Origin: Marisa cornuarietis
Taxonomy: Eukaryota; Mollusca; Gastropoda; Architaenioglossa; Ampullariidae
Length of the DNA stretch: 64,000 nt
Direction of reading: 5' to 3'
Assembly (NCBI GenBank): GCA_004794655.1
Contig: SMMW01000001.1
Coordinates: forward strand, 1,426,001-1,490,000
Each line of letters opens with the position of its first letter. Positions within the stretch are counted from its first letter, which is position 1. A program made the position numbers and the translations under genes. Shown piece after piece: positions 10,170-36,769 of this stretch. The notes below the pieces were generated by a model. The model was not told the origin of the DNA and did no database searches. It saw only the letters and a program-made list of their open reading frames with translations.

Positions 10170-12373
10170 AAAATATATGTAAAGTAGACGAATCCATTTC
10201 TCTTCTCTCTGTGTTCAAGATTTGTACTGAGAGCGGCACGCTTACATAACCATAAATTTGCATAAATAGTGTTTTATTTTAAATTTGACAGTGTGAAAAT
10301 ATATTATGCGTTCAGTTACCTGCCCACATATCCACTCTTTCTATTGTGTTACACGTGACTGCCTAATAGCAACACGTTCGAGGCGGCGGTGGCGGTGGCG
10401 GTGGCGGTGGCGGTGGTTTTGGGGTTGTATGGTGGTGGTGTCGCTGCATAGTTTGTTTACTCGGCCATGTGTTTATAAATATTCTCAATGCATTGATCAG
10501 ATTCACGTGTTTCGTTTAGGATTTGTTTATTTTGACATTTCAAAGAGCAAGTATACAGCAGCTCATCTATTAGGTAAAGAATGGACCTAGAGGATTCTGC
10601 ATGCATGACTATCACCCCTAAGTGCAAGTTTGACCTCATCCAGATTTGATGTGAGCTCTTTGTCTTTGCACCATGTCTGAGTTTAACATGAAAAAAAACT
10701 AATTGTCTCTAAAACATTGTAAGCAAACCACATTTAACCTCGGTTTTAAATACCCAACCTTGTTTCTCGTGAATTTTCTTAATAGCACAAACAAAAATGG
10801 TTGTGACTAATGTGACGTGAAACATAAGCAGCAGACAATAGGTGCTTCTAGTTTTAGTGAAACAAGATGCTTTATCGGTATCAGCATTGCCTTTCACTTT
10901 AAAATCTACAAAATGTCAATATGCAGATTCTTGGTCATTCTAATATTGAATATTCAGGTGACTAAAATTGGTTTCGTTCGCATTCCTTAAGTTCAGCGCA
11001 AGAGAGTCTTTAAGGATGACTTGGTGAGAATGAAGAGTACTTGACTTCGATCTGATTGTATTGTATGAATCACTAACAAAATGTTACAAAGTTATCAGGC
11101 ACTTCAAATATTGTTGTCAATTAAGTCAGCAATTTTTTCACCTTTTCCTGTCATTATTATAACTAAATTTTGTGCCACAGTAATGATCATTGTTGGACAA
11201 ATTTTCGATGCATATTTGCTGATGAGCCATTAAGAATGTTAAAAGAGTGAATCAGTTTTGCATACAGTACGAACTGCTCCAAAATGCGATTTTGCCGTCG
11301 GGGTACTTTCATTTAACTCTCATTTAACGACTGTCAAACTAATGAAATAAAACTATTTGAACCAGTAAATGTGAGAAAGAGGAAAATGAAAAGCAAACAT
11401 GACTTTCTCATGTTAATAATGAATGCCTGCTCCTACTCCCCCGTTACGTTTTTAGCCGCTTAATCACAGTTGATCAGCGGGGGAGAAAATAATTCCCACG
11501 AATTTCAACAGTTGGCCTCTTTTTACAGATTTTTTCTGGCCGATTTACTCAAAAACGAAATTTTACAACTTAAAGGAAAAATGTCATTTCAATGCATCTT
11601 AAAAAACGAATACAATATCAAAGTGACAACAATACCGCACCTAATTACAAAAAGGTAGGCGTGAGATATTAACCACGAACCTTCATTAATTAAGAACGAT
11701 CTGGCATCCCCATTAACTTCATAGAGAGAGCCACAGGAATTTTGTCTGTGTTGTGTTGTGTTTGCAATGCGCGGAGAGCCTGGCGTTGGGCGGAATACCG
11801 CGCGATAAAAGCTTTCATTTTTATTATTACTGTAGTGTAGGTCCACGATATCAACCCGGTGTCCAAGGGAAGCTACTCTCACTTTACGCCAGTAGAGAGG
11901 GCGCTGTTTTTTCAATGTAAGCAGACGACATGTCACTGACGTGTCCGGCAGTGTGGATGATCGGAGTCGTGCTGGACACGTATCTCCTCTGCAGTGTTGC
12001 CAGCACATTCTTGCGGTAAAACGAGGTATTAGGGAAACGCTTTATCTTTGCAGATTCGATTCTTCATCAAAGAAAAAAACAAGGTCAAACAACTTATAAT
12101 TTGGCTGTGGATCAGTCTCGCGCCGCGACCGTGTCGTCGTCAACGGTTGCTGACTAATGATTTCTCAAAACTGATGATTTTCAATGAGTGTAATTTTGTT
12201 TTCAAGTTCTTGATTAAGTTAAGCATTAGTGCAGCGTACACGCAACCATTTCGTGATAGCTGTTATTGACACACTATAGACACAGTGACTGGTTCATGTG
12301 AAATCGGTTTGTACGCTTCCAAATTGTTCAGTACTCTACTCACATTAGATCTGCTGCACTTTTAAATGCAATC
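10170..12373. other. Intergenic between the gremlin-like and Speedy-like genes
   Basis: Contains the GGCGGT minisatellite at 10383-10416. The last 600 bases are more GC-rich (for example GGCGTTGGGCGGAA near 11782 and GATAAAAG near 11804) and probably hold the promoter and 5' UTR of the next gene (inference). A minus-strand frame at 11589-12008 has no recognisable domain. Confidence 0.4.
10383..10416. repeat. (GGCGGT)n short tandem repeat
   Basis: About five to six hexamer units, followed by a short T/G-rich stretch. Confidence 0.9.
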
Positions 12374-14863
12374 ATGTCCATCGACAGCTTTTCCTACTTT
12401 GATGACGTTTTTAGCGATGGTTCTAGTTCGTCATATTCAGAAACTCCAGACGACTGTCATATACTAAAAAATCAAAAGAAATGGCGTGGCACAAGACAGC
12501 TAGAGGATATGAAGGGTAGATCAAAGCGATATCGACCTAGACGCTCTCGCGGATTTCCGTCGCCACCACACAAAAAGATAATGTTCGAATCAAGTTCGCC
12601 TGTTAAGTGCCAGATTCCTCAAGAAAGTTTCTTTCTAACAACGCCTACAAATACGATACAGCAGAAAAAGTGCCCGTTTTGGCAGAAGAAAAAACCTCGA
12701 GACTCCTGTTTTATTGTAAAGGCAAGGGAAATGAAAACATTTTTCAAACTGACTGGTAAGAAAACAGGAGACGGCTAATTTATTGCAGTACGGATGTATT
12801 TTCATATGCAAGTTTGCTATCGTGATTCCTTTTGGCTCTTTTTGCGTGTGTGTCTGCATGTGTGCATGTCTGGTGGAATTTCTGCGTGTGATCCAAGTGA
12901 CATCTTGCTGCATGTTTAGTTGTCCGTAGCAAATATTTCTTAAATGTCTTTACTAATGCATTTTCTTTTTACACCTAGGGGGTACGTACATAGTTAGCCC
13001 ATTAGAGATATCCATTTTGTTTCTAATTACTTGTATATTTGGTTGTTATATTCCTTTCATTCCTTTTCGATTAACGTGCGTGCAATTTCAACTTTCGGTC
13101 CGCTCCACTTCCTCTTACCTTATGTACTGCGAAAATCTAAGGTCAGCTATATACTAAAAGTATTCATTTTTGTGCTTGTAAAACAGATGATGAAGTCATC
13201 CGACAATTTCTAAACAAAGACACCTGCAACAGAGTGGCTGACAAGGTAATGTTAATGTGATGTATAAACATTTTCTTATCACAAAGCTTTCTGATGAAGT
13301 AATAAGTCAATATCAAGTTGGTTTCAAAAATAGTTTGGCTCTCTTTTTTTGGAAACAATAGTTTTTATTTGTATCCAGTCTTCTCATTACATCTAATCCT
13401 CATTTCAGTATCTCCTTGCAATGGTTTTTGCATATTTCAAGAGGGCAGATCTGTCACTGTGGGAATATACACGCTTCAACTTCTTCATTGCCCTGTGAGT
13501 GAACTCCCTTGCTGCATCCCTCCACCCCACTTTTTATTAAATACATTTTTTGTGGGAGGAACAAGAAATCACATAAATGCGTTTAGTTTCTTATCTGCGG
13601 ATGAATCAACTTTTGCCTTTACAGCTCAATACAATGTTATTCATAGACCTCGGTATACATACACCACTTAAAAGTGTAATGGTTTATAGCCCAGTGGCTG
13701 TAGAGACAGTGAACGGTAGTTTACCGTGTCTAGGTAACGGCTTGTGGAACTGGAAGGCGGGGGCCCAGCCCTCTCTCTCCTCTACTGTTTACCCTCTATT
13801 GTAAATCAGGTAAAAGGTATAGGCGAGCCTCGAGCCATCGACCTTTTCCTCCGAGATCGAATGTATTAATTATCAAGGGATAGAATACTATACTTAGATT
13901 TATCTTTATAAGCACATTTTCCTATCTTTTAAAAATCTATCACCTTTTCCTTCCGCCCCTCTCTTTCTGTATACCTATGTATCTGTGTGTGTGTGTGTGC
14001 GCGCGCGCGCGTTCGTGTGTGCGTGCAATATTACAGATACCTCGCCAATGATGTGGAGGAGGATGAGGAGGAAATCAAGTACGAAATTTTTCCGTGGGCT
14101 CTTGGTAAGATGTGGAAAGAAAAATATCCAAGTTTCCTCAAGAAGCGTGACAGACTGCTTCGACAAATCGACTATAAGGCTATAGTCAGTCGACGATGCT
14201 CAGACGAGGTGCGAAGAATCTTTTCTTTGTTCAGGCTTCTAACACAAAAAAAAGTTTGTTTATAATAATCTTCTTCATGTAAAATCTAATAAAATGATAA
14301 AATCATAGCATGCAGCATACCTGACTGAATTATAAAAAACTTCACATTGTTTTTCTCTCCTTAAGTATATTTTTAAATGTTCAGCCCAAAAGCAGATTTA
14401 ACATTGAAAGACCAACTCACGAAAGGCAGCCCTAATTATAAAAGAATTTTGTTCACACGTGTCATCGTCTTGATGTGCTGATAACTTGTTTTTAGATTAT
14501 GGCGATAGAGCCCAACCACCCACTCTGGAAACGAGAGCGTCCCATACACCATGCCGGTGCCTCGCGCAGCTACATGCGAGACCCAGAAGATGATGGGTAC
14601 CCAAGAGGACCTGACCTTAGTCCACGCTACTGCCATCACTGCGATTCAGCAAGGGATAGCCAGTATGATTCTGCCAGTCCAGCAAGCCTCTCTTGGTATG
14701 TATCTTCTGGCAGTTCTTCACCGGAGGAAGAAACAAAGGAACCAATTTCGCAAAGGAATAAAGTGGTGGTGTCCAGAGCACCCTTCCCCAGCTGCTCATT
14801 CGATATGAAAGGTAAATACGCTTGTTGGCTAGCTCTTCGTTTTTTCTCGGTCTCCCTCCCTCC

Positions 14864-14900
<37 letters not shown>

Positions 14901-16714
14901 TGTTGAAGAGATGTTACATGACTTTCTTAGACCTCTTTGTATCTTGGTGGTACGTACATAAGGCATCCATTGGAAATATCCATTTTGTTTAGTCATCGGT
15001 ATATTTCGGTTATGTAAAGCCAGTTTCTGCTTTTTCATTCTTTTCGCATTCACTTTTTTTCATTCTTTCAGTCGGCCGCGCTTCCTCTTACCATCAGATG
15101 TCCAATGAAGGGCTGTTTTAGAGGGTACATCTGTTTTCAATCTGCACTCCTGCCCCAGCCAGTTCAATCTTCTTTCTTAGATTATGACTGCCATATTTGT
15201 AAAGCTACTTTTTTGAGGTTTTCGTTGGTGATAACGGTTGTCTAAGATATCACAAAGACATTTACATGTGTGACAGAAAGTCTTTAGTATCTGTATGTTT
15301 TGCTGATATCTTCCAGCATTCACTGCCACAGAGTAAGAATGAGAAGGCATTATTCTAGGTGTATTCTTGCTGACAACTTAGGAATTTCCAGATTTTTGTT
15401 AGCCTGATAATAATAATAATAATAATAGTGAAGATTTTTATAGCGCATATTCACACTCATAGAGAGCATGCTCTTAGCGCTTAAAACGAGGAAGAGACGT
15501 GGACTAAGTAGACACAGAACAAAGGGGACGAAAGAAAACGACAGTACTGACGAAACAGAAAACATTAAAAGGCATCAAGTAACAGGAACAGAAAAATATA
15601 GTGATTCTGCGAGTGATTCTGATAGAGGCTTGATTTGACTTTTAAATATATGTCTGCTGTTACTAGGCCTCTGCTATGGCATATTCGGAGAAAAAAAAGA
15701 ACTAAGTCAAGATGTTAAAAAAATAATTTACATGTTTTTGACATTGTATGTGCAGCATTTTGCTGAAAATACATTCAGTCATATAACCATTATAAAATAT
15801 TAACAAGTACGCAGCAAAATTATCAATGTGCTAATACAACCCCCTTTATGATCACACAACCTCCATCCATCGGTGGGAAGCTTATATAAAGCCTGCTGCT
15901 TGATCTGACAGCATATGCATCAAAAACGAACTGCCAACAGACTAACAGAGTAGGTGCACTTGGGACAAAGACCACTACATTCAAAATCAAAATCACAACC
16001 GCAAAACCGCTCGAAGAGGTCAAAAACTTCAAATATTTGAGCCACCAGGTCCAAAGATGGCAGCGGCACGTGAGACATCTGGATTAGCACTGAATCAGCG
16101 ACATCAGCATAACACTTCCTGAGGAAATTACTCAGAAAATTTTGACCTGGAATATAAGACCAATGAATATGTACGGAGTACGGCCGCCGCCACGATGAGA
16201 CAAAAAAAAAAAACAGTAAAACGATGCCAGCTTGTCTGGTTCAGTCATAGGACACGGCACAAAACTGGGATCACCAAGGTGAACAGAGAAAGAACCAGCT
16301 GGCATTTCTGACCGTACCATGTAAGACGTTCATACTGAAGAAGGGTCTATGGCGAGCTCCATCAGCCGCAGCGCCCGTTCAGATCCACCGCCTTCCCTCT
16401 GGAGACAAATACGGGATGTACAGGTTTAAAGGAATTAATAAATACGTCCATGCGAAGACGAATGAAGCTTTTCTTTACGTTTCAGAGAGTAAGTCTTTAA
16501 TTCCAACCCTCTAAATGTCATCATTATGACACAGTGATGGGTGTCTTTAAATTATGGTAGAAAAGTTATGCAAATTCTCTGTCAAAATACACGACCTTGG
16601 CTGAACGGGTAACGGATGAAAGAAAAGGGAAGAAAAAAATGTTGACTTTCTGTTATAGGTTTGCAAAGGACACTTCCAACAAAGGAGGAAGTGATTCCAA
16701 GTACAGAGGAATGA
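12374..16714 (+). CDS. Speedy/RINGO-family cell-cycle regulator (CDK activator), six exons
   Basis: Exons with phase-consistent GT-AG junctions: 12374-12755, 13187-13245, 13409-13494, 14037-14208, 14496-14811, 16659-16714 (1071 nt, 356 residues). Established: Speedy/RINGO proteins bind and activate CDK1 and CDK2 without being cyclins, mainly in oocyte maturation, meiosis and S-phase control. Seen: residues about 113-233 hold the RINGO core, with [37 protein letters not shown] (joined across exons 2 and 3), [20 protein letters not shown] and [13 protein letters not shown], then SRRCSDE. The N-terminal about 110 residues are basic and serine-rich, with a KRYRPRRSR cluster that could be a nuclear signal. 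The C-terminal tail is low-complexity and proline/serine-rich. The first five exons are secure. The last exon is less certain; see the alternative at 15072. Ringo A-type is the likeliest subgroup, but subgroup assignment needs a tree. Confidence 0.9.
12981..13125. repeat. Intronic repeat, copy 1 (in Speedy-like intron 1)
   Basis: About 145 bp sharing GGTACGTACATA, ATATCCATTTTGTTT, the TTCATTC...TTTTCG stretch and CACTTCCTCTTACC-like 3' end with a second copy at 14949-15095. Both copies are in the same orientation and in introns of the same gene, about 1.97 kb apart. Confidence 0.6.
14858..14900. repeat. (CT)n-(CA)n compound microsatellite
   Basis: A run of CT units that switches to CA units in intron 5 of the Speedy-like gene. 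Confidence 0.95.
14949..15095. repeat. Intronic repeat, copy 2, with an exon-like 3' end
   Basis: Second copy of the 12981-13125 repeat. Its end includes a convincing acceptor (TTTCATTCTTTCAG to 15071) followed by a 17-codon frame that could serve as an alternative terminal exon of the Speedy-like gene (stop within 15120). Because the segment is repeat-derived, I prefer the 16659 exon. Confidence 0.55.
15419..15605. repeat. Dispersed repeat, copy 2 of 2
   Basis: Near-identical to 1785-1975, again following an (AAT)n run. It lies in the last intron of the Speedy-like gene. Confidence 0.8.
15935..16430 (+). mobile_element. Decayed non-LTR retrotransposon (RT C-terminus) in the last Speedy-like intron
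   Basis: Translation of the plus strand gives [14 protein letters not shown], like the conserved LEEV..FKYLGS block at the end of RTE/CR1-type reverse transcriptases. After an A-run it gives [13 protein letters not shown], like the QL.WFGHV.RH block that follows it. Stops and frameshifts interrupt the frame. A second relic with the same QL.W..HV.R block lies at 33350-33814 on the other strand. Confidence 0.55.
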
Positions 16715-17067
16715 TGGACTGGTCTGTCTCTGCTTCCAGCTCTGCTGATGGTTAATGTTTTAAATTTTAATTCATTAATATTTTCTTAGAAAAGTTGAAT
16801 GGTCAGATATTCATATTATATGCATATTTTTTGCTCAATCATAATTATTTTGTATAATGTAAAATTAAACACTCAGTTTAAAAGAATGTATTTATAACCA
16901 TGTGTACATTATTGTTATTATTATTATTATTAAATGGAAGATGTCAGTATAACCACATTTCAAGATCAGATTTTTCATTATGTACTTTTCCCAGGAATTT
17001 ACATGATCCTTTGTATCTTTCTACAGACAATCTCCAGATTCATTAAGGGATCACATCAACGGGCTGA

Positions 17068-17073
17068 AATAAA
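17068..17073 (+). terminator. Candidate poly(A) signal AATAAA for the Speedy-like gene
   Basis: First AATAAA after the proposed stop at 16714. Another lies at 18240-18245, so a longer 3' UTR is equally possible. Confidence 0.3.
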
Positions 17074-18245
17074 TGAATGATGGTTAAAATCTGTATAGGT
17101 GTAGATAGAAATTTTACTGTGATAAGAATGCCCACTGCCTTATGCATCATGCTTTTGCCACTTTCAGGATGAACTTTGTGATGTTAACTGAGAAGAATCT
17201 TGTAAGGTCAAGGAGCAGGTGGATGGTTGCTATACGCATAAACTTTCAGTGAGAGACTTGAATAAGACAAAGATCACTTCATCGCCTTGCTACTGTACAG
17301 ACTGCTGACTGACAACATGAAGAACCAATATTAGGTCTTCTTGTTGAAAGTGAAATTTAAATTGGTTCATAAATACTAGCTTTAATTCAATACATGTAAT
17401 TTTACATTTTTCTGAACTCCAGTTTCAAGAATGTTTTGTTTTGCTTTTACTTTACCTTGAAGTTCAGCATCCAGTCAGGTTTCAACAGGTAGATATAAAA
17501 GTTTTATTGAATTTGGTGCAGACTGTCAACGTATCTGCTTGAACACAGACTGTCAATATAACAACTTCTAATCTGCATTACATATCGTCGTAACACGGTC
17601 TTTAAGCACGCATGCATTTCAAGATCATCACATTTTTACCACTGTATAGATATATTTTCATTGGCAGATTGATGGGTGTGTCACTAAGGTACCAGTGCAG
17701 ACTAGGACTAGGGGAGCAGATCCCTTATTCTCCCCACCGCTTCCTTGAAATGGGCTCAGGCCTATTCAATGAAAGTTTGAGTACGAGTTTTCTCTCTCTC
17801 TCTCTCTTTGCCTCTGCAGTACAGTTTTAGAGTGTGTAAAAGGGGATATATTAAGCAAATTAAAAAAAGATAATTTTCATGCTTACATTTGTCAACACAA
17901 GGGATTTTTAATTGTATTTATTAGCTTCCTGTAGTTAAGACTAAATATACTGTTCAAATTGTTACACTGGCAAAATTATTTTTTTTCAAATGATTAAATA
18001 ACTGTCTTGTAAGTTTGCTGTCTTTTTCTTTTTTCTTTTTTTTTTGTCTAATCCAGGGAGACAGATTTTAGTAACCATTTCCAGGTATCTTCTTTAGAAT
18101 TTAAACAACCCCAAATTACTGCATTTTAATTCTATGGCATTTTGTCACCATACTCATTTACTGCCTTGTAGATATAGTGTATATGAAAGTTATCTTTGAA
18201 TGTTCTTTGCAGTTAATGTTGACTGATGTGCATTGTGGAAAATAA

Positions 18246-19860
18246 ATACTCTGTTTAACATTTGATAATATTCTGCATTTAATGTGTCATGGTTTGCTTT
18301 ATAAACATACACAATTTACAATGTTTTTAATACGGTGTTAAAATATGTGGTAATTTCTTCAAAAATGAACACCAACATAACCGTGAGAACAAAAGGCATA
18401 ATGGCAATTAATACTGCGTACGTGTATTCGGTATCAAAGATCACAATCATGGGCGAGATCTGTCTTTAATCTGAAAATATGTGACTTGAGTCTATCGGGG
18501 TGGAAGGGGGGCAGGTCATTTCCCCTTGGACGACTCGTCTTTCGATGCTATGACGATATTGTCTGTAACCAACACTTTTGTCCTTGATGGTAACGTAGGG
18601 GGTGGGCTTGGCGCACAAGAGACACGAGATGGAATTTGCCAAATGTAGATTTTATTCAGTCACTCGGCAGCTGGCCTGCTTTCTCTCCGCTCTCACTTCC
18701 AAATCCAAAATACCCGACAACTTCAACCCTACACTCTTTATCCTCTCCCCAGTCAAACTTTCCAGAAGCCATGCCTCTCATTTCCCAGGGTCTGATTACG
18801 TAGCTTCGACCCTGCGTACCGCAACGCGGGCGCCCGCTTGCGCTCACCGACGTTTTGCTCCGATACGCCCTGCCCGTCACGGGCGCCCGCGAGCCTACTT
18901 TAAAGGTAGTACGCCACTTGCGCCAAGATGGCCGCCTTGGTTTGGGAGTTATGTTTGCACACAACACTTCACGGCGAATCTTCGAATAAATAAGTATTTT
19001 GCGATAGATAGATACATACGACGACATAGAAGTGTATCACAAGTTCAGATTGCCCTTACCGCCGCCTCATTTTCTTTTTTCTTCGTAAATATTCACGTCA
19101 AGTCTTGACGTAGCTTAGCAATCTTTTTTCGCGGTTCTTGTGCTTTGTTTCATAGTGCCGTTTGATGTTGTGTTCCTTAAAAACAGCCACACTTTCTTTG
19201 ATAATCATACACGTTGGCTTGTTATCATGTTGCATAAAAAAGTAAAGATCTGTCCACTTCTTTTGGAAGTTTTTGCACTTTTCGTTTCTTCGACTCTCCC
19301 ATATATTTCCCCAGCGCACAAATGTGACCCGCCACAACAAATTGAGAACATTTTTTAGACTAGAGGCCCCAAAAGATGTTGAGGATCAATTTTGTGCAGT
19401 TTGACTTTTCTTTAAAAATGGATTCTTTGATTATTGAACTAACTGGAAAACACACTTCTATGTTAAAATAAAAGTTAGAAAATGTCTTAAACTACATTTT
19501 AATCGAGGTACCCCACGGCGATCTGTCCTGATTTCCACAGGAAAATGACAAAATTCAAACGCTGTTTCGGTATTGTTTTCCTGTCAGAACCCCATTGTAT
19601 TATACCTTGCTAGAAAACCCGGAGTCTGTATTTCCAATCTCTTTAACGACTGATTCAAATATTAACCAATCAAAAGATCACTAATTCCCTGTGGAATGCG
19701 GCGTTCCTTGTTCTCAAACACTGGTTTCCTCCCAAGACGAAAATCAAGAATGAAATCCATCGAAGAAAGATTGAGAGACGCCCCAACGTAGGGATAAATA
19801 CTTTTTCGTCCTTTTTTTTGTTTTTTCGTTTTTATTATTAACACGCCGATTTCTTGCACT
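18246..19860. other. Intergenic; GC-rich patch with YY1-like motif
   Basis: The stretch 18780-18940 is GC- and CpG-rich and ends in CAAGATGGCCGCC (18924-18936), which resembles a YY1 element. It could be a promoter, possibly for a 5' non-coding exon of the ABC transporter downstream, but no splice path can be shown. The long open frames on both strands here are compositional. Confidence 0.3.
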
Positions 19861-19940
19861 GTGGGCAGAAGTTTCGAGGGCCGGCTGGCACTGCGTCACG
19901 GGCCGGATATGGCCCGCGGGCCGTAGGTTGGGCATCCCTG
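19861..19940. mobile_element. Right end of a hAT-like element (partial)
   Basis: GGGCCGGATATGGCCCGCGG and then GTTGGGCATCCCTG closely parallel the right terminus of the hAT element at 29328-30542. I could not find its left end, so the element is truncated or its boundary has decayed. Confidence 0.5.
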
Positions 19941-20954
19941 CTCTATGTGTTGCCAGAGTGGTGTGTGAGCTGAAATCACGTCACTGGTAATAATAAAACA
20001 TAAAATATAAAAATGTACTAAAAAAACCCAACAAATCAAAGAGAAAATGGAACATCAATACAATAATCTAGATATTTTCTATTCTTGATTAAATTCTCTG
20101 ATACTGATTTACTGCCTAAGAAACATCTTAGAATCATCTGTGTTGGCGAAGGGGTGTGTGCGCTGAAAGCATGTCACTGGTGTTGATCTTGGCCTATTCA
20201 TACAGGCTGAATTTTTAAACAGTAAGAAGAATATTTAATCATAACACTCCCCGAGTAATGTAATGAATGGTGTGATTGTTTATAACTAATTTTTTTTTTT
20301 TTGGCCATATCTTCGGCTATGTAAAAAATTTTCTAAGCCTTAGTCGGGAACTAAAAGCCTGTACAAGAAAGAGGAGAGTAAGAGGTGAATAAGTGAGCAA
20401 ACAATAAGATCATTACCTTTTTTATGCACTCTTCTTCAAAGTTCCTTGAACAACTCTTGGCTTTCAATGGATTGAAACTTTTGTCTGATCGGCCTATAGC
20501 ATGAATGTGAGCCGCTCGCCACTCGTCTTGCTCTTTCGATATACCTCCCCACGGAAGCCACCAAAAAAAAACAAACTTAAAACGAAAGATTTGATACTTG
20601 CACAGTGGCACCTACCATGCAGCAGTATGAACCACCTCTTGGCTGTTTATTTATTGTTGCTACTCTCGCAGGCTTTGCTGACATAGCCATTGTGGTCGTT
20701 CACTAAACGAACGCGGCCAAACCGGAAAATTTGTGCACACCAGCCTCGGTCTAGTAATTATTTAACTGAAAAAATCGTCTGCAAGCAGTTATTTCGTGCA
20801 CTGATCGATACACAAGTATGTTCCAACAAGTGTTTAGATTTTTACTCACAAAATATGCAAAAAAATATCAAATTGCCTTCTTGTTGAATCTTTCATCTGT
20901 CGGTTGGTGCAGCCATCTGCATAGTATCACAAGTGCACAAATGATAAGAAATGT

Positions 20955-21057
20955 TCGGGTACTGGTTTTAACCTTTGAATAGTCATGTACATTGTTTTTG
21001 CCATGAGATAGCCTTAGTTACTGACTTGGCATAAAACAAAAATTAACTAACTCAGGT
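20955..21057 (+). mobile_element. Extreme 3' end of a LINE, same family as 41066-42315
   Basis: The segment AACCTTTGAATAGTCATGTA..TTTTTGCCATGAGATAGCC..GACTTGGCATAAAAC followed by TTAACTAACT is found as its reverse complement at 41066-41150, directly after the RNase H ORF of the LINE there. It is therefore a severely 5'-truncated copy with a (TAAC)n-type tail. Confidence 0.7.
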
Positions 21058-22228
21058 ACTGGATACGTGAACACACACTCCGCGCTCTTTCTGCCTGTAG
21101 TATCAGCTCCCCACGCGTCTGTGGTTGCCACCGAACTCGAGGAGATCTTCAGTTTAGAAATCATAAAGTCTACGATAGTGACTCCCACCATGACTTCCAC
21201 TCCTCTTGCCACTGTCTGCCAGCTTGGATTGCAAAACTATGCTTAATTTTTTCACACATATTATCAAAATTATATCCACAGCAAGAGTGGACTGATACAA
21301 CAAAGGTGAGTACGTGAGACTTAAAACAGTTTACGATATCGTTGCATATGGATAAAGAATACTGCCTATTCATTTGATAGTAAATTTTGTCGTCTGCTTA
21401 CGTGCCCGGAAGTGGACATCACTCGATCACAGAAACGATCTCCTAAACGAACCAAAAGCGAAATTCTTCGGCCCTCCAAATATTATTCGATGCTCAGAGT
21501 GTGTTGTTTTGAGTTAGTGAGTGACGAATAATGCAGTACCACTATTTTTTCACTAAGTATACATTGCCAAGGATTAATCTGTGTTTATTGTCTATATATG
21601 ATATAGATAATGTGGCCGAAGTTCTAGATCACTTTTGCTACGAGATCGCCTTACTAATTAATGTAAAGGTATAAACTAATGAAATCTGCGTTGCATCTAA
21701 ATCATAACAAAAAACGCTTGTAAGCCACCAAACACTTAATATTTTTCGTTTCTGTATTAAAATATGCATGCACTATGCACGCAGTTTGTACGCTTTTATT
21801 GGAACACTTCAGTTGTTTGAGAGTGTTGTAAATGTAACAAGTACATTTTCGTAGTGTCATGATTTTATAACATTATTGTATCTGGTGGTGGTATATTTTT
21901 GCAAATACAATCGATTTATATATATATATATATAATGAAAACCAGGCAATCAACGAAACTGTATAATTTTAGAATGTGTAATTATATTCAGCTACTTTAA
22001 CAAGTTGGAATTGACAGTATTCAGCATGGAAAATCAACAGTTAGAATTAGGATATGAGAGGTAAACTGAATTATCATAGAATCTGAATGTATCAGGTGTA
22101 CATAAAAATTAATGTTTATTGAAAGCAGTTCATCCAGAGGTAAATCATAGAAATTTAATCATGTTCTAAATGTTTATGTATTTTCAGAGACTAAAGCCCA
22201 AAAAATCAGAAGACAACACCACATCGTC

Positions 22229-36485
<14,257 letters not shown>

Positions 36486-36522
36486 AGAAGGTGGGGCTTA
36501 GCCAAGAAGACTCCTTTCAGAT

Positions 36523-36528
36523 AATAAA
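36523..36528 (+). terminator. Poly(A) signal AATAAA of ABCC10
   Basis: AATAAA lies 38 bases after the stop codon, so the 3' UTR is likely very short. No competing hexamer lies closer. Confidence 0.5.
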
Positions 36529-36769
36529 ACAGGACTAAAACAAGAGTAAATACAAATACTGACATAGGTGTAGTATCTGCCTTATTCTCCTAGCAAGAAA
36601 ACATACATCACAGTGAAATATAACCATTGTAGTAGTTGTTATAGATTCAAGAGTATTATATTCCTGTTGTACCTCTTCACATGCTTCTACAACCTATGAG
36701 TTTTCTTGTGTCTAACAGTCCAAGCTTATGGAGGACTGAAGTACTAATAGCAGCTCATACAGTGTCCAC

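Noticed and set aside
11589..12008. 139-codon minus-strand frame upstream of the Speedy-like gene
   Set aside because: No recognisable motif. The region is better explained as promoter/5' UTR of the plus-strand gene.
18602..19108. 168-codon plus-strand frame and the 123-codon minus-strand frame over the same bases
   Set aside because: Both strands are open only because the patch is GC-rich with few stops. There are no domains and no splice logic.
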